A DNA stretch of 64,000 nt from Oceanicella actignis (GCF_008124525.1 NZ_VNHJ01000010.1:50282-114281), one strand, 5' to 3'. Counted from the first letter of the stretch, positions 18,535 to 29,111 are shown. A program made the numbers and translations. The notes: generated from the letters alone by a model not told the origin.

Positions 18535-20415
18535 TCAGGCGATGCGGCGCCGGGGCGCCCCGCGCCGCTGGGCGCGGGCGGCGGCGTGGGGGTCGGCCTC
18601 GAACAGCGCGGCCAGCTGCTCGGTCATCGCGCCGCCCAGCTGCTCGACATCGGTGATGGTCACCGCGCGCTGGTAATAGCGGGTGACGTCGTGGCCGATG
18701 CCGATGGCCAGCAGCTCGATCTGGCGGCGGCGTTCGATCATGGCGATGACGTCGCGCAGGTGCTTCTCGAGATAGTTCGAGGGATTGACCGAAAGCGTCG
18801 AGTCGTCGACCGGCGCGCCGTCCGAGATGACCATCAGGATCTTGCGCTGCTCGGGCCGCGCCAGAAGGCGGCGGGCGGCCCATTCGACGGCTTCGCCGTC
18901 GATGTTCTCCTTGAGCAGGCCTTCCTTCATCATCAGGCCCAGATTGGCCCGCGCGCGCCGCCAGGGGGCGTCGGCGCTCTTGTAGACGATGTGGCGCAGA
19001 TCGTTCAGCCGCCCGGGCTGACCCGGCCGGCCGACGCGCAGCCACTCTTCGCGCGACTGACCGCCCTTCCAGGCGCGGGTGGTGAAGCCCAGCACCTCGA
19101 CCTTGACCTGGCAGCGCTCGAGCGTGCGCGCCAGGATGTCGGCGCAGATCGCCGCGATCGAGATCGGCCGTCCGCGCATCGACCCCGAATTGTCGATGAG
19201 CAGCGTGACGATGGTGTCGCGGAACTCGGCGTCCTTCTCGACCTTGAAGCTGAGCGGGGTGGTGGGGTTGGCCACCACGCGCGCCAGGCGCGCGGCGTCG
19301 AGCGCGCCCTCTTCCTGGTCGAACAGCCACGAGCGGTTCTGCCGCGCCTGCAGGCGGCGCTGAAGCCGGTTCGCCAGCCGGCCCACCGCGCCGCGCAGCG
19401 GCGCCAGCTGCTGGTCCAGATAGCCGCGCAGCCGCGTCAGCTCGGCCGGCTCGGCCAGATCGGCGGCGTCGACCACCTCGTCGAAAGCGGTGGTGAAGGC
19501 CTTGTAGAGCGGGTCGGCCTCGGACAAGGGCGGCGGCGCCTGGGGCTCGGCGGGGGGCTCGCCATCCTCGGCGGCGGCCTCGTCGTTCAGATCGGCGTCG
19601 TCGTCCTCTTCGCTCGAGACCTCGGCCGAGGGGGCCGCGCGGTCCTCGGCGCCCTGCTCGTCGGGCGCGTCGTCCTGATCCTGATCGGCCTGCTCCTGGC
19701 CGCCCTCCTGGTCCTGATCGGGCGAGTCCTCCTGCGACTGCTCGTCATCCTCGTCCTCGCCCTGGTCGGGGTCCTCGCCCAGCTCTTCGCCATAGCCCAG
19801 ATCGGCGATGACCTGCCGGGCCAGGCGCGCGAAGGCGGCCTGATCGTCAAGCGCGGCGACGGCGGCGCGCAGCGCCTCGGGCGAGCTGGCCTCGAGCCGC
19901 GGGCCCAGCAGCTCGAGCACCCGCCGCGCGCCCTCGGGCAGGGGGCGGCCCGTGGCCAGCGCGCGCACCATCAGCCCGGCGGCCTCGGGCAGGGGCGCCT
20001 CGTCGGGGCCGCGCAGCTCGGCATAGCCCTTGCGCGCGGCCTCGTCCGCCAGGCGCGCGTCCAGATTGGCCGCAACGCCCGGCATGGCCCGCGCGCCCAG
20101 CGATTCGCAGCGCGCCGTCTCCATCGCGTCGAAGATGGCGCGGGCCGTCTCGCCCTGCGGGCGATAGCGCGCCGCGGCGGCGGGGTCGTGGAAGCGGCGG
20201 CGCAGGGCGTAGGCGTCCGAGGCGCCGCGCGCCAGCATGACCTCGGCGCGGCTCATGGCGCGCGAGATCTGCGGCAGGCGGACCGAGTCGTTCGCCATGC
20301 CCGGCGGATCGACCGAGAAGGTCACGGTCAGGTCGGGCTCGTTGGCCAGCGCGCGGGTCGTTTCGGTGAGCGCCTTCTTGAAGGGCTCGGCGGGGTTGTC
20401 GGACCGTGTGGGCAT
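18535..20415 (-). CDS. cobT: Cobaltochelatase subunit CobT
   Basis: 626 residues. CobT with CobS forms the AAA+ motor that drives CobN to insert cobalt into hydrogenobyrinic acid a,c-diamide in aerobic cobalamin synthesis. Start [19 protein letters not shown] matches CobT family N-termini. A central very acidic, Gln-rich linker (about residues 220-300) is followed by a C-terminal VWA domain with the MIDAS motif [11 protein letters not shown] and the supporting [10 protein letters not shown]. cobS lies 317 bp upstream on the same strand; cobN is not in the window. Confidence 0.95.
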   Translation of the reverse strand: MPTRSDNPAEPFKKALTETTRALANEPDLTVTFSVDPPGMANDSVRLPQISRAMSRAEVMLARGASDAYALRRRFHDPAAAARYRPQGETARAIFDAMETARCESLGARAMPGVAANLDARLADEAARKGYAELRGPDEAPLPEAAGLMVRALATGRPLPEGARRVLELLGPRLEASSPEALRAAVAALDDQAAFARLARQVIADLGYGEELGEDPDQGEDEDDEQSQEDSPDQDQEGGQEQADQDQDDAPDEQGAEDRAAPSAEVSSEEDDDADLNDEAAAEDGEPPAEPQAPPPLSEADPLYKAFTTAFDEVVDAADLAEPAELTRLRGYLDQQLAPLRGAVGRLANRLQRRLQARQNRSWLFDQEEGALDAARLARVVANPTTPLSFKVEKDAEFRDTIVTLLIDNSGSMRGRPISIAAICADILARTLERCQVKVEVLGFTTRAWKGGQSREEWLRVGRPGQPGRLNDLRHIVYKSADAPWRRARANLGLMMKEGLLKENIDGEAVEWAARRLLARPEQRKILMVISDGAPVDDSTLSVNPSNYLEKHLRDVIAMIERRRQIELLAIGIGHDVTRYYQRAVTITDVEQLGGAMTEQLAALFEADPHAAARAQRRGAPRRRIA

Positions 20416-20732
20416 GATCGGATGCTGCGCTCCGCGGCGGGAAAGGGCAAGTCTTCGCATCAGACTTAGGGGCTGCGGCCCCTTGTGTCGAGCGGGCGCC
20501 GCGGCCCGTCCGCCGTGGCGGGCGCCGGCGCGGCATGCGCCCCGAGCGCGGGTCGAACGGGGCGCGGCGCGGGCGCCGAGGCAGGTCGTCCCATGTTCGG
20601 CGCCGCCGCGCGGCCCCCGCCGGGGCCGGGCGCGGCGAGGGGGCGCGCGTCGGAGCGGGGGCGGCGTTTACGCATCGCCCCGGCGGGTCGGCTCGGCGGC
20701 GGCGCGCGCTTGGCCCTAGCCGACGCCGGCGT
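20416..20732. other. Intergenic between cobS and cobT, no feature recognised
   Basis: 317 bp, GC-rich, between the two cobaltochelatase genes on the minus strand. No cobalamin riboswitch core or convincing promoter was found by eye. Confidence 0.5.
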
Positions 20733-21722
20733 TCAGCCCAGGCTGACGCTGGCGGCGCTTTCGGGCAGTTCCTCGCCGAAGCAGCGCTGGTAGAACTCGG
20801 CCACCGTCTGGCGCTCGAGCTCGTCGCACTTGTTGAGGAAGGTCAGGCGGAAGGCGAAGCCCACATCCTTGAAGATGCGCGCGTTCTCGGCCCAGGCGAG
20901 GACCGTGCGCGGGCTCATCACCGTCGACAGGTCGCCGTTCATGAAGGCCGAGCGCGTCAGATCGGCCACGGTGACCATGCGCGAGACGGTCTCGCGCCCC
21001 TCGGGGGTGGCGGCGTAGTCGGGGTTCTTGGCCAGGATGATGTCGACCTCGGCATCATGGGGCAGGTAGTTGAGCGTGACCACCATCGACCAGCGGTCCA
21101 TCTGGCCCTGGTTGATCTGCTGCGTGCCGTGATAGAGCCCGGTCGTGTCGCCCAGCCCGACCGTGTTGGCCGTGGCGAACAGGCGGAACCAGCGATTGGG
21201 GCGGATGACCTCGTTCTGGTCGAGCAGCGTCAGCTTGCCGTCGGCTTCGAGCACGCGCTGGATCACGAACATCACGTCCGGGCGCCCGGCGTCGTATTCG
21301 TCGAAGACGATGGCCACCGGGTTGCGCAGCGCCCAGGGCAGGATGCCCTCGTGGAACTCGGTCACCTGCTTGCCGTCGCGGATCTTGATCGCGTCCTTGC
21401 CGATCAGGTCGATGCGGCTGATGTGGCTGTCCAGGTTCACGCGCACGCAGGGCCAGTTGAGCCGCGCGGCCACCTGCTCGATATGCGTGGACTTGCCGGT
21501 GCCGTGATAACCCTGGATCATCACGCGCCGGTTGTGGGCGAAGCCGGCCAGGATGGCCAGGGTCGTGTCCCGGTCGAAGCGATAGGTGGGGTCGAGATCG
21601 GGCACGCGGTCGGTGGGTTCGGCGAACCCCTTGACCGTCATGTCGAGGTCGATGCCGAACGCGTCGCGCACGGACACGTCCACCGTCGGCTCCATCGCGT
21701 CGATCACCGCGCCGTCAGCCAT
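20733..21722 (-). CDS. cobS: Cobaltochelatase subunit CobS (AAA+ ATPase)
   Basis: 329 residues, MoxR-class AAA+ ATPase that assembles with CobT to power cobalt chelation by CobN. Walker [10 protein letters not shown], Walker [11 protein letters not shown], sensor region [18 protein letters not shown], and the zinc-like N-terminal [14 protein letters not shown] are all typical. I chose ATG 21722 (GAAGGA five bases upstream) over an in-frame ATG seven codons earlier. The neighbour upstream is the J-domain protein, an arrangement common in Rhodobacterales. Confidence 0.96.
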   Translation of the reverse strand: MADGAVIDAMEPTVDVSVRDAFGIDLDMTVKGFAEPTDRVPDLDPTYRFDRDTTLAILAGFAHNRRVMIQGYHGTGKSTHIEQVAARLNWPCVRVNLDSHISRIDLIGKDAIKIRDGKQVTEFHEGILPWALRNPVAIVFDEYDAGRPDVMFVIQRVLEADGKLTLLDQNEVIRPNRWFRLFATANTVGLGDTTGLYHGTQQINQGQMDRWSMVVTLNYLPHDAEVDIILAKNPDYAATPEGRETVSRMVTVADLTRSAFMNGDLSTVMSPRTVLAWAENARIFKDVGFAFRLTFLNKCDELERQTVAEFYQRCFGEELPESAASVSLG

Positions 21723-21887
21723 GTTCGTCGTCCTTCGTTTCATCCGCCCGCCTTCGCGGCGGGCCGTGCAGCGCCCTGCGGGGACCGGCGCGCCGGCGGG
21801 CGCGGGCGGGCCGTCCGCGAAACGCGGTTTCCCTGACGCTGCTTGGAACATAAGGCGCCGCGACGCAAGCGCAAGCGCGTCGCGTCG

Positions 21888-22559
21888 TCAGTCGGCGAAG
21901 GCGCGGCTGCCCTTGATCTGCTGCCAGGCCCAGACCACCTCGCGCAGGCGCGCCTCGTCGTCGCGCCGCCCGCCGTTCATGTCCGGGTGCAGGGACTTGA
22001 CCAGATCCTTGTAGATGGCGCGGATCTGGGCGCGGGTCATGTGGTCCTCGGCGCCCAGAACCTCGAGCGCGCGGCGCAGATTGGCGGGCAGCTTGCGCCG
22101 CGGGGGCGGCGGAACGTCGCGCCCGCGCCCGCCGGGGTTGATGGTGGCGTTCGCCCCCAGCACCTCGAGCGGGTCGTCGAAGCCGAAGCGCCGCCAGGCC
22201 TGGCCCTCGGCATGGGCCTCGATGCCCAGCGGCTTGCGCGGCTGCTGGCCGAAGCGCCAGGTGGGCCGGCCCCAGACCGAATCGGCGCGCTGGAAGGCGT
22301 CGAACTCCTCGGGCGTCATGTTCGCGAAGTAGTTCCACGAGCGGTTGTATTCGCGCACATGCTCGAGGCAGAACCAGTAATACTCGTTCAGCCGGTCGGG
22401 CGCCCTGGGCGCGCGGTATTGGCCGCGCCCGTCGCAGCCGGGCCGGTCGCAGGGGCGGCGGCTGTCCTCGATCGCGCCGGTCATGCCGCGCCGGCGCATG
22501 CGGCGGCGCTTGTCGGCGGAAACCGAAACGTCGTAGTCGAAGGGCGAACGAGGCGGCAC
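21888..22559 (-). CDS. J-domain (DnaJ-like) protein
   Basis: 223 residues with a C-terminal J-domain: QIRAIYKDLVKSLHPDMNGG carries the HPD tripeptide that stimulates DnaK ATPase. The N-terminal half has Cys pairs (CDRPGCDGRG, then FCLEHVREYN) suggesting a small metal site, and the FDDPLEVLGANATINPG motif. I placed the start at GTG 22559 because the segment after it (FDYDVSVSADKRRR) looks like the conserved start of Rhodobacterales homologues; the first ATG would remove it. Client protein unknown; adjacency to cobS and bolA is conserved in the order. Confidence 0.85.
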   Translation of the reverse strand: MPPRSPFDYDVSVSADKRRRMRRRGMTGAIEDSRRPCDRPGCDGRGQYRAPRAPDRLNEYYWFCLEHVREYNRSWNYFANMTPEEFDAFQRADSVWGRPTWRFGQQPRKPLGIEAHAEGQAWRRFGFDDPLEVLGANATINPGGRGRDVPPPPRRKLPANLRRALEVLGAEDHMTRAQIRAIYKDLVKSLHPDMNGGRRDDEARLREVVWAWQQIKGSRAFAD

Positions 22560-22619
22560 TGTGCGTCTGGCTCCGGTGCTGTTGCGGGCGTCGGCCGCGG
22601 CGGCCGAGTCGGGCCGGAC

Positions 22620-22647
22620 ATTGTAGCGTTCGCGCCGCGCGGGCCAA
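22620..22647 (-). promoter_or_regulatory. Probable promoter of the J-domain gene
   Basis: On the minus strand TTGGCC (22647-22642), 16-bp spacer, TACAAT (22625-22620), about 60 bp before the GTG start. It sits in the 133-bp divergent gap shared with bolA. Confidence 0.5.
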
Positions 22648-22692
22648 GCCCGGCCGGGCGCGGGCGCGCCGGACAGGCGAAAGGAGACGGAG

Positions 22693-22962
22693 ATGAGCGT
22701 AGCCCGGACCATCCGCGAGAAGCTGACCGCGGCCTTCGATCCCGTGGCGCTCGAGGTCGAGGACCAGTCCGAGCGCCACCGCGGCCATGCCGGCTGGCGC
22801 GAGGGCGGCGAGACCCATTTCCACGTGCGCATCCGCGCCCGGGCCTTCGCCGGGCGCGGCCGCGTCGAGGCCCAGCGCATGGTCCACAAGGCCCTGGCCG
22901 AAGAGCTGGCCGGGCCCATCCACGCGCTGTCGCTGGATCTGGGCGGCCCCGATCGACCCTGA
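22693..22962 (+). CDS. BolA family protein
   Basis: 89 residues with an AAAGGAG ribosome site. The class II KH-like BolA fold is recognisable: TIREKLTAAFDPVALEVEDQS, the loop with HAGWREGGETHFHV, and AQRMVHKALAEELAGPIHALSL. BolA proteins pair with monothiol glutaredoxins to handle [2Fe-2S] clusters. No glutaredoxin gene is adjacent. Divergent from the J-domain gene. Confidence 0.93.
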   Translation: MSVARTIREKLTAAFDPVALEVEDQSERHRGHAGWREGGETHFHVRIRARAFAGRGRVEAQRMVHKALAEELAGPIHALSLDLGGPDRP

Positions 22963-23040
22963 CGGGCGCGCCGGGCGGCGCTTTGTGCTATGGTGGGGTT
23001 CCGGCCCCCCAGCGCGGGGCGCCGCGCCAAGGAGGCCGCC

Positions 23041-23637
23041 ATGCCAGTCCGCCATCCCTCGCCCCCGATCCTGCGCGCCGCGCTGCTCGCCGTCGCGGGG
23101 GCGCTGATCGGCCAGACGGCCGCCTTGCCGGCGCGCGCCGATGCGGGCGCGCCGGCGCCTGACGAGGGCGGCGTCCTCAACCCCGACGAGATGACCATGC
23201 GCCGCTTCGTCGAGCGCGCGCGCCGGGGCGAGGCCGACATGGTCCTGTGCGCGCAAGGTTATCTCGCCACCAAGTCGGGCCGGCACGAATGGGCGCGCAC
23301 GCTGTTTCAAAGCTGCGCCGAGGCGGGCTGGACGGGGGCGATGACCTGGATGGGGCAGCTTGAGGACAACGGCCTGGGCGGCCCCGAGGATCCGGCCGCC
23401 GCCGCCCGCTGGGACCGGCGCGCGGCCGAGGCGGGCGATCCGGTGGGCAAGTTCAATTACGGGCTCGACCTGCTGCGCGGGCGCGGCGTGCCGCGGGACG
23501 AGGCGCAGGGGCGCGCGCTGGTGGACGCGGCCGCGCGCGAGGGCGTCGAGGCGGCGCGCCGTCTTCGCGCCGCCGGCTATGATCTGGACGAGGTCACGCC
23601 CGACGCCGACGACTGGAAATACCGCCCGATGTTCTGA
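23041..23637 (+). CDS. Exported Sel1-like repeat protein
   Basis: 198 residues; ATG 23041 with AAGGAGG five bases upstream. Signal peptide of about 33 residues ending near LPARADA, so periplasmic. The mature part holds two to three Sel1/TPR-like repeats (ARTLFQSCAEAGWTGAMTWM, WDRRAAEAGDPVGKFNYGLD, ALVDAAAREGVEAARRLRAA), a helical protein-interaction surface. The partner is unknown; it is probably transcribed together with or just after bolA. Confidence 0.8.
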   Translation: MPVRHPSPPILRAALLAVAGALIGQTAALPARADAGAPAPDEGGVLNPDEMTMRRFVERARRGEADMVLCAQGYLATKSGRHEWARTLFQSCAEAGWTGAMTWMGQLEDNGLGGPEDPAAAARWDRRAAEAGDPVGKFNYGLDLLRGRGVPRDEAQGRALVDAAAREGVEAARRLRAAGYDLDEVTPDADDWKYRPMF

Positions 23638-23703
23638 GGAGGTCGGCGACGGCCGCCCCCGACCGCGGACGCCGCGGCGGCGGGTTCGGCGCCGCGGCCC
23701 TGG

Positions 23704-23742
23704 CCCGCCCCCGCGGCGTCTGCGTTCCGGCGCGGGGGCGGG
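23704..23742. terminator. Possible stem-loop between converging genes
   Basis: Perfect 11-bp stem 23704-23714 / 23732-23742 with a 17-base loop, between the Sel1-like gene and fumC, which converge. There is no T-tract on either side, so a terminator role is weakly supported. Confidence 0.3.
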
Positions 23743-23760
23743 CGGGGATCGCTTGCGCGG

Positions 23761-25155
<1,395 letters not shown>

Positions 25156-25191
25156 GGCGCGCGATCCTCCTGATGAGCGTGTGACGCGCGT

Positions 25192-25220
25192 TCTATACCG
25201 CCGCGGCGGGCGGGCGCCAA
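25192..25220 (-). promoter_or_regulatory. Probable fumC promoter
   Basis: Minus-strand TTGGCG (25220-25215), 17-bp spacer, TATAGA (25197-25192), 37 bp before the fumC ATG. Confidence 0.55.
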
Positions 25221-25258
25221 TGCGGCGCGCGCGCCTGCGTTCATGCTAGACTGGGGCC

Positions 25259-25942
25259 ATGAATCGCACGGCCTCGGGAATCTCCTCGGCGCTTTCGCCG
25301 CCTTCGGCCCCCGCGCGGGCCGAGCGCGCCGCCGATGCGATCGTCCACGCCCTGGGCGTGGCGGGCGCGCTGGCGGCGGGGCCGGCCCTGGTGGCGCTGG
25401 CGGCGCGGCGCGGGGGCGACGGCGCCGTCGTCGCCGCGACGGCGGTCTATGCGGCGTCGATGGCGATGATGTTCGTCTTCTCGGCGGCGTATCATCTTGC
25501 GCCCGCGCGCGGCGCGGCGCGGGGGGTGCTGCGCAGGCTGGACCACGCGGCCATCTTCGTGAAGATCGCGGGCGCCTACACGCCCTTCGCCGTTCTTCTG
25601 GCGGGCGCGGCCGCGCGGCCGATCCTGACCGGGATCTGGGCGGCGGCGCTGGCGGGGGCGGCGCTGAAGCTGGCGGCGCCGGGCCGTTTCGAGCGCGCGG
25701 CGCTGGCGCTGTATCTGGCGCTGGGCTGGGCCATCGTGCCGATCGGCGGGCCGATCCTGCGCGCCGCCCATCCGGCGACGTTCTGGCTGCTGATCGGGGG
25801 CGGGGCGCTTTATACCGCGGGCGTCGGGGTGTTCGTGCGCAAGAGCATGCCGTTCCAGACCGCGCTCTGGCACCTGATGGTGCTGACGGCCACCGGCATG
25901 CTTTGCGCCGCCGTGGCGATAGAGCTGGCGCGGGCGCCCTGA
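25259..25942 (+). CDS. Hemolysin III / PAQR-type seven-helix membrane protein
   Basis: 227 residues with about seven membrane segments. PAQR metal-site residues are present: SAAYHL (first His), DHAAIFVKIAGAYTPF (Asp-His) and TALWHLMV (late His). Bacterial members are called hemolysin III (YqfA-like), but a lipid-modifying hydrolase or membrane-homeostasis role is more likely than toxin activity. A little leader lies between fumC and this divergent gene; a TAGACT-like -10 sits only about 10 bp before the ATG, so the mRNA may be nearly leaderless. Confidence 0.85.
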   Translation: MNRTASGISSALSPPSAPARAERAADAIVHALGVAGALAAGPALVALAARRGGDGAVVAATAVYAASMAMMFVFSAAYHLAPARGAARGVLRRLDHAAIFVKIAGAYTPFAVLLAGAAARPILTGIWAAALAGAALKLAAPGRFERAALALYLALGWAIVPIGGPILRAAHPATFWLLIGGGALYTAGVGVFVRKSMPFQTALWHLMVLTATGMLCAAVAIELARAP

Positions 25943-25984
25943 CGCCCCGCCGCGGCCGAGGCGCGCCGGCGTCGGGGCCGTGGC

Positions 25985-26017
25985 GGGGGCGTGTCGGGGG
26001 CGTGTTGGGGGCGCGTC
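25985..26017. repeat. 11-bp tandem repeat, three copies
   Basis: GGGGGCGTGTC, GGGGGCGTGTT and GGGGGCGCGTC in direct succession in the 175-bp gap where the HlyIII-like gene and sspB converge. Confidence 0.85.
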
Positions 26018-26117
26018 GGGCACGTTCCGCGCACGGCCGGCGGGCAGGGGCGACGAGGGCCCTTGCCGGCGGGCGTTCACGCCCGGCCCATCGCGCGGGC
26101 CCGCCGCGGGGGGGCGC

Positions 26118-26597
26118 TCAGCGCTTGCGGAAGCGGTCGAGGCTGACCACGTCGCCGCCCGGCGCGGGGGGCGATGGGGGCTCGGCCTCTGCGCCCGGGC
26201 CGTCGCCCGGGCCGGGCTCGGGGCCTTCGTCGTCCTCGGCGTCATGCGCGTCGAACTTCAGGCCGAATTCGGCGTGGGGATCGACGAAGGTCGTCACCGC
26301 GTCGAAGGGCACCACCAGCGTCGCCGCGCGGTTCGAAAAGCTCAGCCCGACGCTGAAGCGGTCGGGCGTGACCGCCAGGTCCCAGAACTCGTGCTGGATG
26401 ACGATCGTGATCTCTTCGGGGAACTGGGCGCGCAGCCAGTCGGGCATGTCCACGCCCGGATGGCGGGTGTCGAAGGTGATGTAGAAGTGATGCCCGCCCG
26501 GCAGCCCCTCGCGCGCGGCGACGCCCAGGCTTTCCGCCATCACGCCGCGCAGCGCGCGCTGCATCATCTTGCCGTAGTCGAGGCCCGCCTGGGACAT
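26118..26597 (-). CDS. sspB: SspB, ClpXP adaptor for ssrA-tagged proteins (alphaproteobacterial type)
   Basis: 159 residues. Start at ATG 26597 (GGAGGG eight bases upstream); a TTG two codons earlier is less likely. The SspB fold is visible (LPGGHHFYITFDTRHPGVDM, FPEEITIVIQHEFWDL, LSFSNRAATLVVPFDAVTTF), then an acidic/Pro-rich flexible linker and the C-terminal basic ClpX-binding tail VVSLDRFRKR. It tethers ssrA-tagged proteins to ClpX for degradation. The tmRNA gene encoding that tag ends about 135 bp upstream on the same strand. Confidence 0.93.
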   Translation of the reverse strand: MSQAGLDYGKMMQRALRGVMAESLGVAAREGLPGGHHFYITFDTRHPGVDMPDWLRAQFPEEITIVIQHEFWDLAVTPDRFSVGLSFSNRAATLVVPFDAVTTFVDPHAEFGLKFDAHDAEDDEGPEPGPGDGPGAEAEPPSPPAPGGDVVSLDRFRKR

Positions 26598-26670
26598 GCG
26601 CAATTCCCTCCGTGTCTGGGCCGAACATATCCGATTCGCGACGCAAGGAAAGCCGCGCCGCAGGGCGGGC

Positions 26671-26695
26671 GACGCAGGGCGACGCAGGGCGACGG
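26671..26695. repeat. 10-bp tandem repeat
   Basis: GACGCAGGGC twice, followed by GACG, in the gap between sspB and the 3' end of the tmRNA gene. Confidence 0.7.
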
Positions 26696-26729
26696 CGCGC
26701 TGCGGGCGCCCGGTCGGTTTCGCGTTGGA

Positions 26730-27073
26730 GAGGGAGAAGTGCAGGCTTCTGTTGCCAGGCGCCTGCGGACCCCGCCTGAAGCGGCTAAGCCTCAGGACTT
26801 CGGTTTCGGTTTGGTCACTGCATTACGCAGCGACGGCCACCGGAGCACGGTTGTCGTTGGCAACTATGCGTTTTGAGCCGATAACGGTGGCATCCTGCCG
26901 GGCGAAAGCAACACCTTTACACGTCCGTCGATCCTGTTTCGGCCCCCTTCTGCCTCTTGCGTCCGCCCGCCAACGAACGGGTGGAGAGGGATTCTGGTGG
27001 AGCCGCCGGGTACCGCCCCCGGGTCCGATCCGCTTATTACGTGCGCGTTTATCGCCATAGTCCCCGAAGGGAC
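26730..27073 (-). ncRNA. ssrA: tmRNA, circularly permuted two-piece form
   Basis: Read on the minus strand, the acceptor piece comes first. It starts near 27073 with a GTCCC-TTCG-GGGAC hairpin, contains a T-arm-like CCGGG/CCCGG stem, and ends in GGCTCCACCA at 26995. After a spacer, the coding piece begins near 26946 with GGGGCCGAAACAGGATCGAC; its GGGGCCG pairs with CGGCTCC of the acceptor piece, giving a 7-bp acceptor stem with the G3-U70 alanine-identity pair. The tag frame (26861-26826, stop TAA 26825-26823) reads ANDNRAPVAVAA. The RNA rescues stalled ribosomes and marks the products for ClpXP. The 3' end is estimated from a hairpin at 26766-26741; processing sites are inferred. Confidence 0.93.
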
Positions 27074-27079
27074 AAGGCG

Positions 27080-27108
27080 AATATAGGCGCGCGCGGGCCG
27101 CGGGTGAA
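27080..27108 (-). promoter_or_regulatory. Probable ssrA promoter
   Basis: Minus-strand TTCACC (27108-27103), 17-bp spacer, TATATT (27085-27080). This puts transcription start near 27073, at the first hairpin of the acceptor piece. Confidence 0.65.
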
Positions 27109-27128
27109 GGGGCGAGCGGGAAAAAATT

Positions 27129-27812
27129 TCACCCTCGGCCGCAGGAGCCGCCGGGCGCGCGCCAGCGGGCCAGCCACTCGTCCATCGCCGCGCGCTGAAT
27201 GGCCAGACTGCGCGCGATGGCGGGGTCTTCGCCCGCCGCCGCCATCCAGCGGGCGACGCGCGGGGGCGGGGTCAGCGGGCGCTCGACCTCTACGCACAGC
27301 ATCAACCCCATCTGGATCGCCGGGGCGAGGGCGCATTCGGCCATGCCCGCCCGCCCGCCCGGCGCAAGGCCGGCGGGCGCCGCGGCGCAGATGTCCTCGA
27401 GCCGCGCCAGCGCCTCGGCAAGGCGCGCCGCGCCTTGCGCCGCCGCCTCGGGATCGGCGCGCCAGCCGCGCTTGACGAGCGGGAACATGGCGCGCCCGGC
27501 CGCCTCGATCCGGTCGTCGGAATAGCCGGCCAGCGCGCGGGTCAGCGCGCGCCCGAGCGGATCGGCCGGCAGCAGGGGCGGCTCGGGGGCGGCCTCTTCG
27601 AGGAATTCGAGGATCGCGTTCGATCCGAACAGCGGCGCCCCGTCGACCACGAGGCCGGGGACCGAACCGGCCGGGACGATGGCCCGATAGGCGGCCGAGC
27701 CGTAGCCGTCGGGCGGCTCGCGCTCTTCATGGGGCAGGCCCTTGAGGTCGAGCGCGGCGCGCACCTTGGCCACGAAGGCCGACACGGCGACGCCGTAAAG
27801 GACGATCTGCAT
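27129..27812 (-). CDS. Glutathione S-transferase family protein
   Basis: 227 residues. N-terminal thioredoxin-like domain (MQIVLYGVAVSAFVAKVRAA; the cis-Pro in SVPGLVVDG; GSNAILEFLEE replaces the usual ES-x-AI glutathione contact) followed by an all-helical C-terminal domain from about residue 85. No Cys or clear Tyr sits at the usual catalytic position; a Ser at residue 11 is the candidate. Probably a cytoplasmic detoxification or thiol-transfer enzyme. The stop lies just beyond the ssrA promoter region. Confidence 0.82.
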   Translation of the reverse strand: MQIVLYGVAVSAFVAKVRAALDLKGLPHEEREPPDGYGSAAYRAIVPAGSVPGLVVDGAPLFGSNAILEFLEEAAPEPPLLPADPLGRALTRALAGYSDDRIEAAGRAMFPLVKRGWRADPEAAAQGAARLAEALARLEDICAAAPAGLAPGGRAGMAECALAPAIQMGLMLCVEVERPLTPPPRVARWMAAAGEDPAIARSLAIQRAAMDEWLARWRAPGGSCGRG

Positions 27813-27849
27813 GAGCTTCTCCGCGGGACGGGGGCGCGCGAACGCAAGA

Positions 27850-27873
27850 GGCCCGCGGAACGCGCCGCGGGCC
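27850..27873 (-). terminator. Probable icd terminator
   Basis: Perfect 9-bp stem (27850-27858 / 27865-27873) with a six-base loop, just after the icd stop. On the minus strand it is followed by TCTTGCGTT, a weak T-tract. Confidence 0.5.
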
Positions 27874-27893
27874 CCCGAAGCCGGCTCGGGCGT

Positions 27894-29111
27894 TCAGCCC
27901 TCGGCCAGCGCCTTGCGCAGGTTCTCGTCGACCTTCTCGAGGAAGCCCATGGTGGTGAGCCACTTCTGGTCCGGGCCCACCAGCAGCGCCAGGTCCTTGG
28001 TCATGTAGCCGGCCTCGACGGTCTCGACCACGACGCGCTCGAGCGTGGTGGCGAAGCGCATCAGCTCGTCGTTGCCGTCCAGCTTGGCGCGGTGCTTGAG
28101 GCCGCCGGTCCAGGCGAAGATCGAGGCGATGGAGTTGGTCGAGGTCTCCTTGCCCTGCTGGTGCTGGCGGTAGTGGCGGGTGACGGTGCCGTGGGCGGCC
28201 TCGGACTCGACCACCTTGCCGTCGGGGGTCATCAGGATCGAGGTCATCAGCCCCAGCGAGCCGAAGCCCTGCGCGACGGTGTCGGACTGCACGTCGCCGT
28301 CATAGTTCTTGCACGCCCAGACATAGCCGCCCGACCACTTCATGGCGCAGGCCACCATGTCGTCGATGAGGCGGTGCTCGTAATGGATGCCGGCGGCCTC
28401 GAACTTGTCCTTGAACTCTTCCTCGTAGACCTTCTGGAACAGGTCCTTGAAGCGGCCGTCATAGGCTTTGAGGATGGTGTTCTTGGTCGACAGGTAGACC
28501 GGATAGCCGCGCGCCAGCCCGTAGTTCATCGAGGCGCGGGCGAAGTCGATGATCGACTGGTCGAGGTTGTACATCGCCATGGCGACGCCCGAGCCGGGCG
28601 CGTCGAACACCTCGTGCTCGATCACCTCGCCGTCCTCGCCGACGAACTTGATCGTCAGCTTGCCCTTGCCGGGGAAGCGGAAGTCGGTGGCCTTGTACTG
28701 GTCGCCGAAGGCGTGGCGGCCGACGACGATCGGCTTGGTCCAGTGCGGCACAAGGCGCGGGACGTTCTTGCAGATGATCGGCTCGCGGAAGATCACGCCG
28801 CCCAGGATGTTGCGGATGGTGCCGTTGGGCGAGCGATACATGCGCTTGAGGCCGAACTCCTCGACGCGGGCCTCGTCGGGGGTGATGGTCGCGCACTTCA
28901 CGCCGACGCCGTATTTCTTGATGGCGTTGGCCGCGTCCACGGTCACCTGGTCGTCGGTGGCGTCGCGGTTCTCGATGCCCAGATCGTAATATTTCAGATC
29001 GATGTCGAGATAGGGAAGGATCAGCTTTTCCTTGATGAAATGCCAGATGATGCGGGTCATCTCGTCGCCGTCGAGCTCGACGACGGGGTTTTCGACCTTG
29101 ATCTTCTTCAT
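27894..29111 (-). CDS. icd: NADP-dependent isocitrate dehydrogenase
   Basis: 405 residues, homodimeric subfamily-II (eukaryote-like) enzyme that converts isocitrate to 2-oxoglutarate with NADPH formation. Substrate loop [20 protein letters not shown], metal/substrate segment [20 protein letters not shown] and NADP loop [14 protein letters not shown] are intact. Start at ATG 29111 ([20 protein letters not shown]) with GGGAG upstream; a much longer upstream frame is a shadow. It supplies 2-oxoglutarate and NADPH to the TCA cycle. Confidence 0.97.
   Translation of the reverse strand: MKKIKVENPVVELDGDEMTRIIWHFIKEKLILPYLDIDLKYYDLGIENRDATDDQVTVDAANAIKKYGVGVKCATITPDEARVEEFGLKRMYRSPNGTIRNILGGVIFREPIICKNVPRLVPHWTKPIVVGRHAFGDQYKATDFRFPGKGKLTIKFVGEDGEVIEHEVFDAPGSGVAMAMYNLDQSIIDFARASMNYGLARGYPVYLSTKNTILKAYDGRFKDLFQKVYEEEFKDKFEAAGIHYEHRLIDDMVACAMKWSGGYVWACKNYDGDVQSDTVAQGFGSLGLMTSILMTPDGKVVESEAAHGTVTRHYRQHQQGKETSTNSIASIFAWTGGLKHRAKLDGNDELMRFATTLERVVVETVEAGYMTKDLALLVGPDQKWLTTMGFLEKVDENLRKALAEG

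Noticed and set aside
21723..21887. Cobalamin riboswitch upstream of cobS
   Set aside because: No B12-box-like sequence is visible in the short gap next to the J-domain gene.
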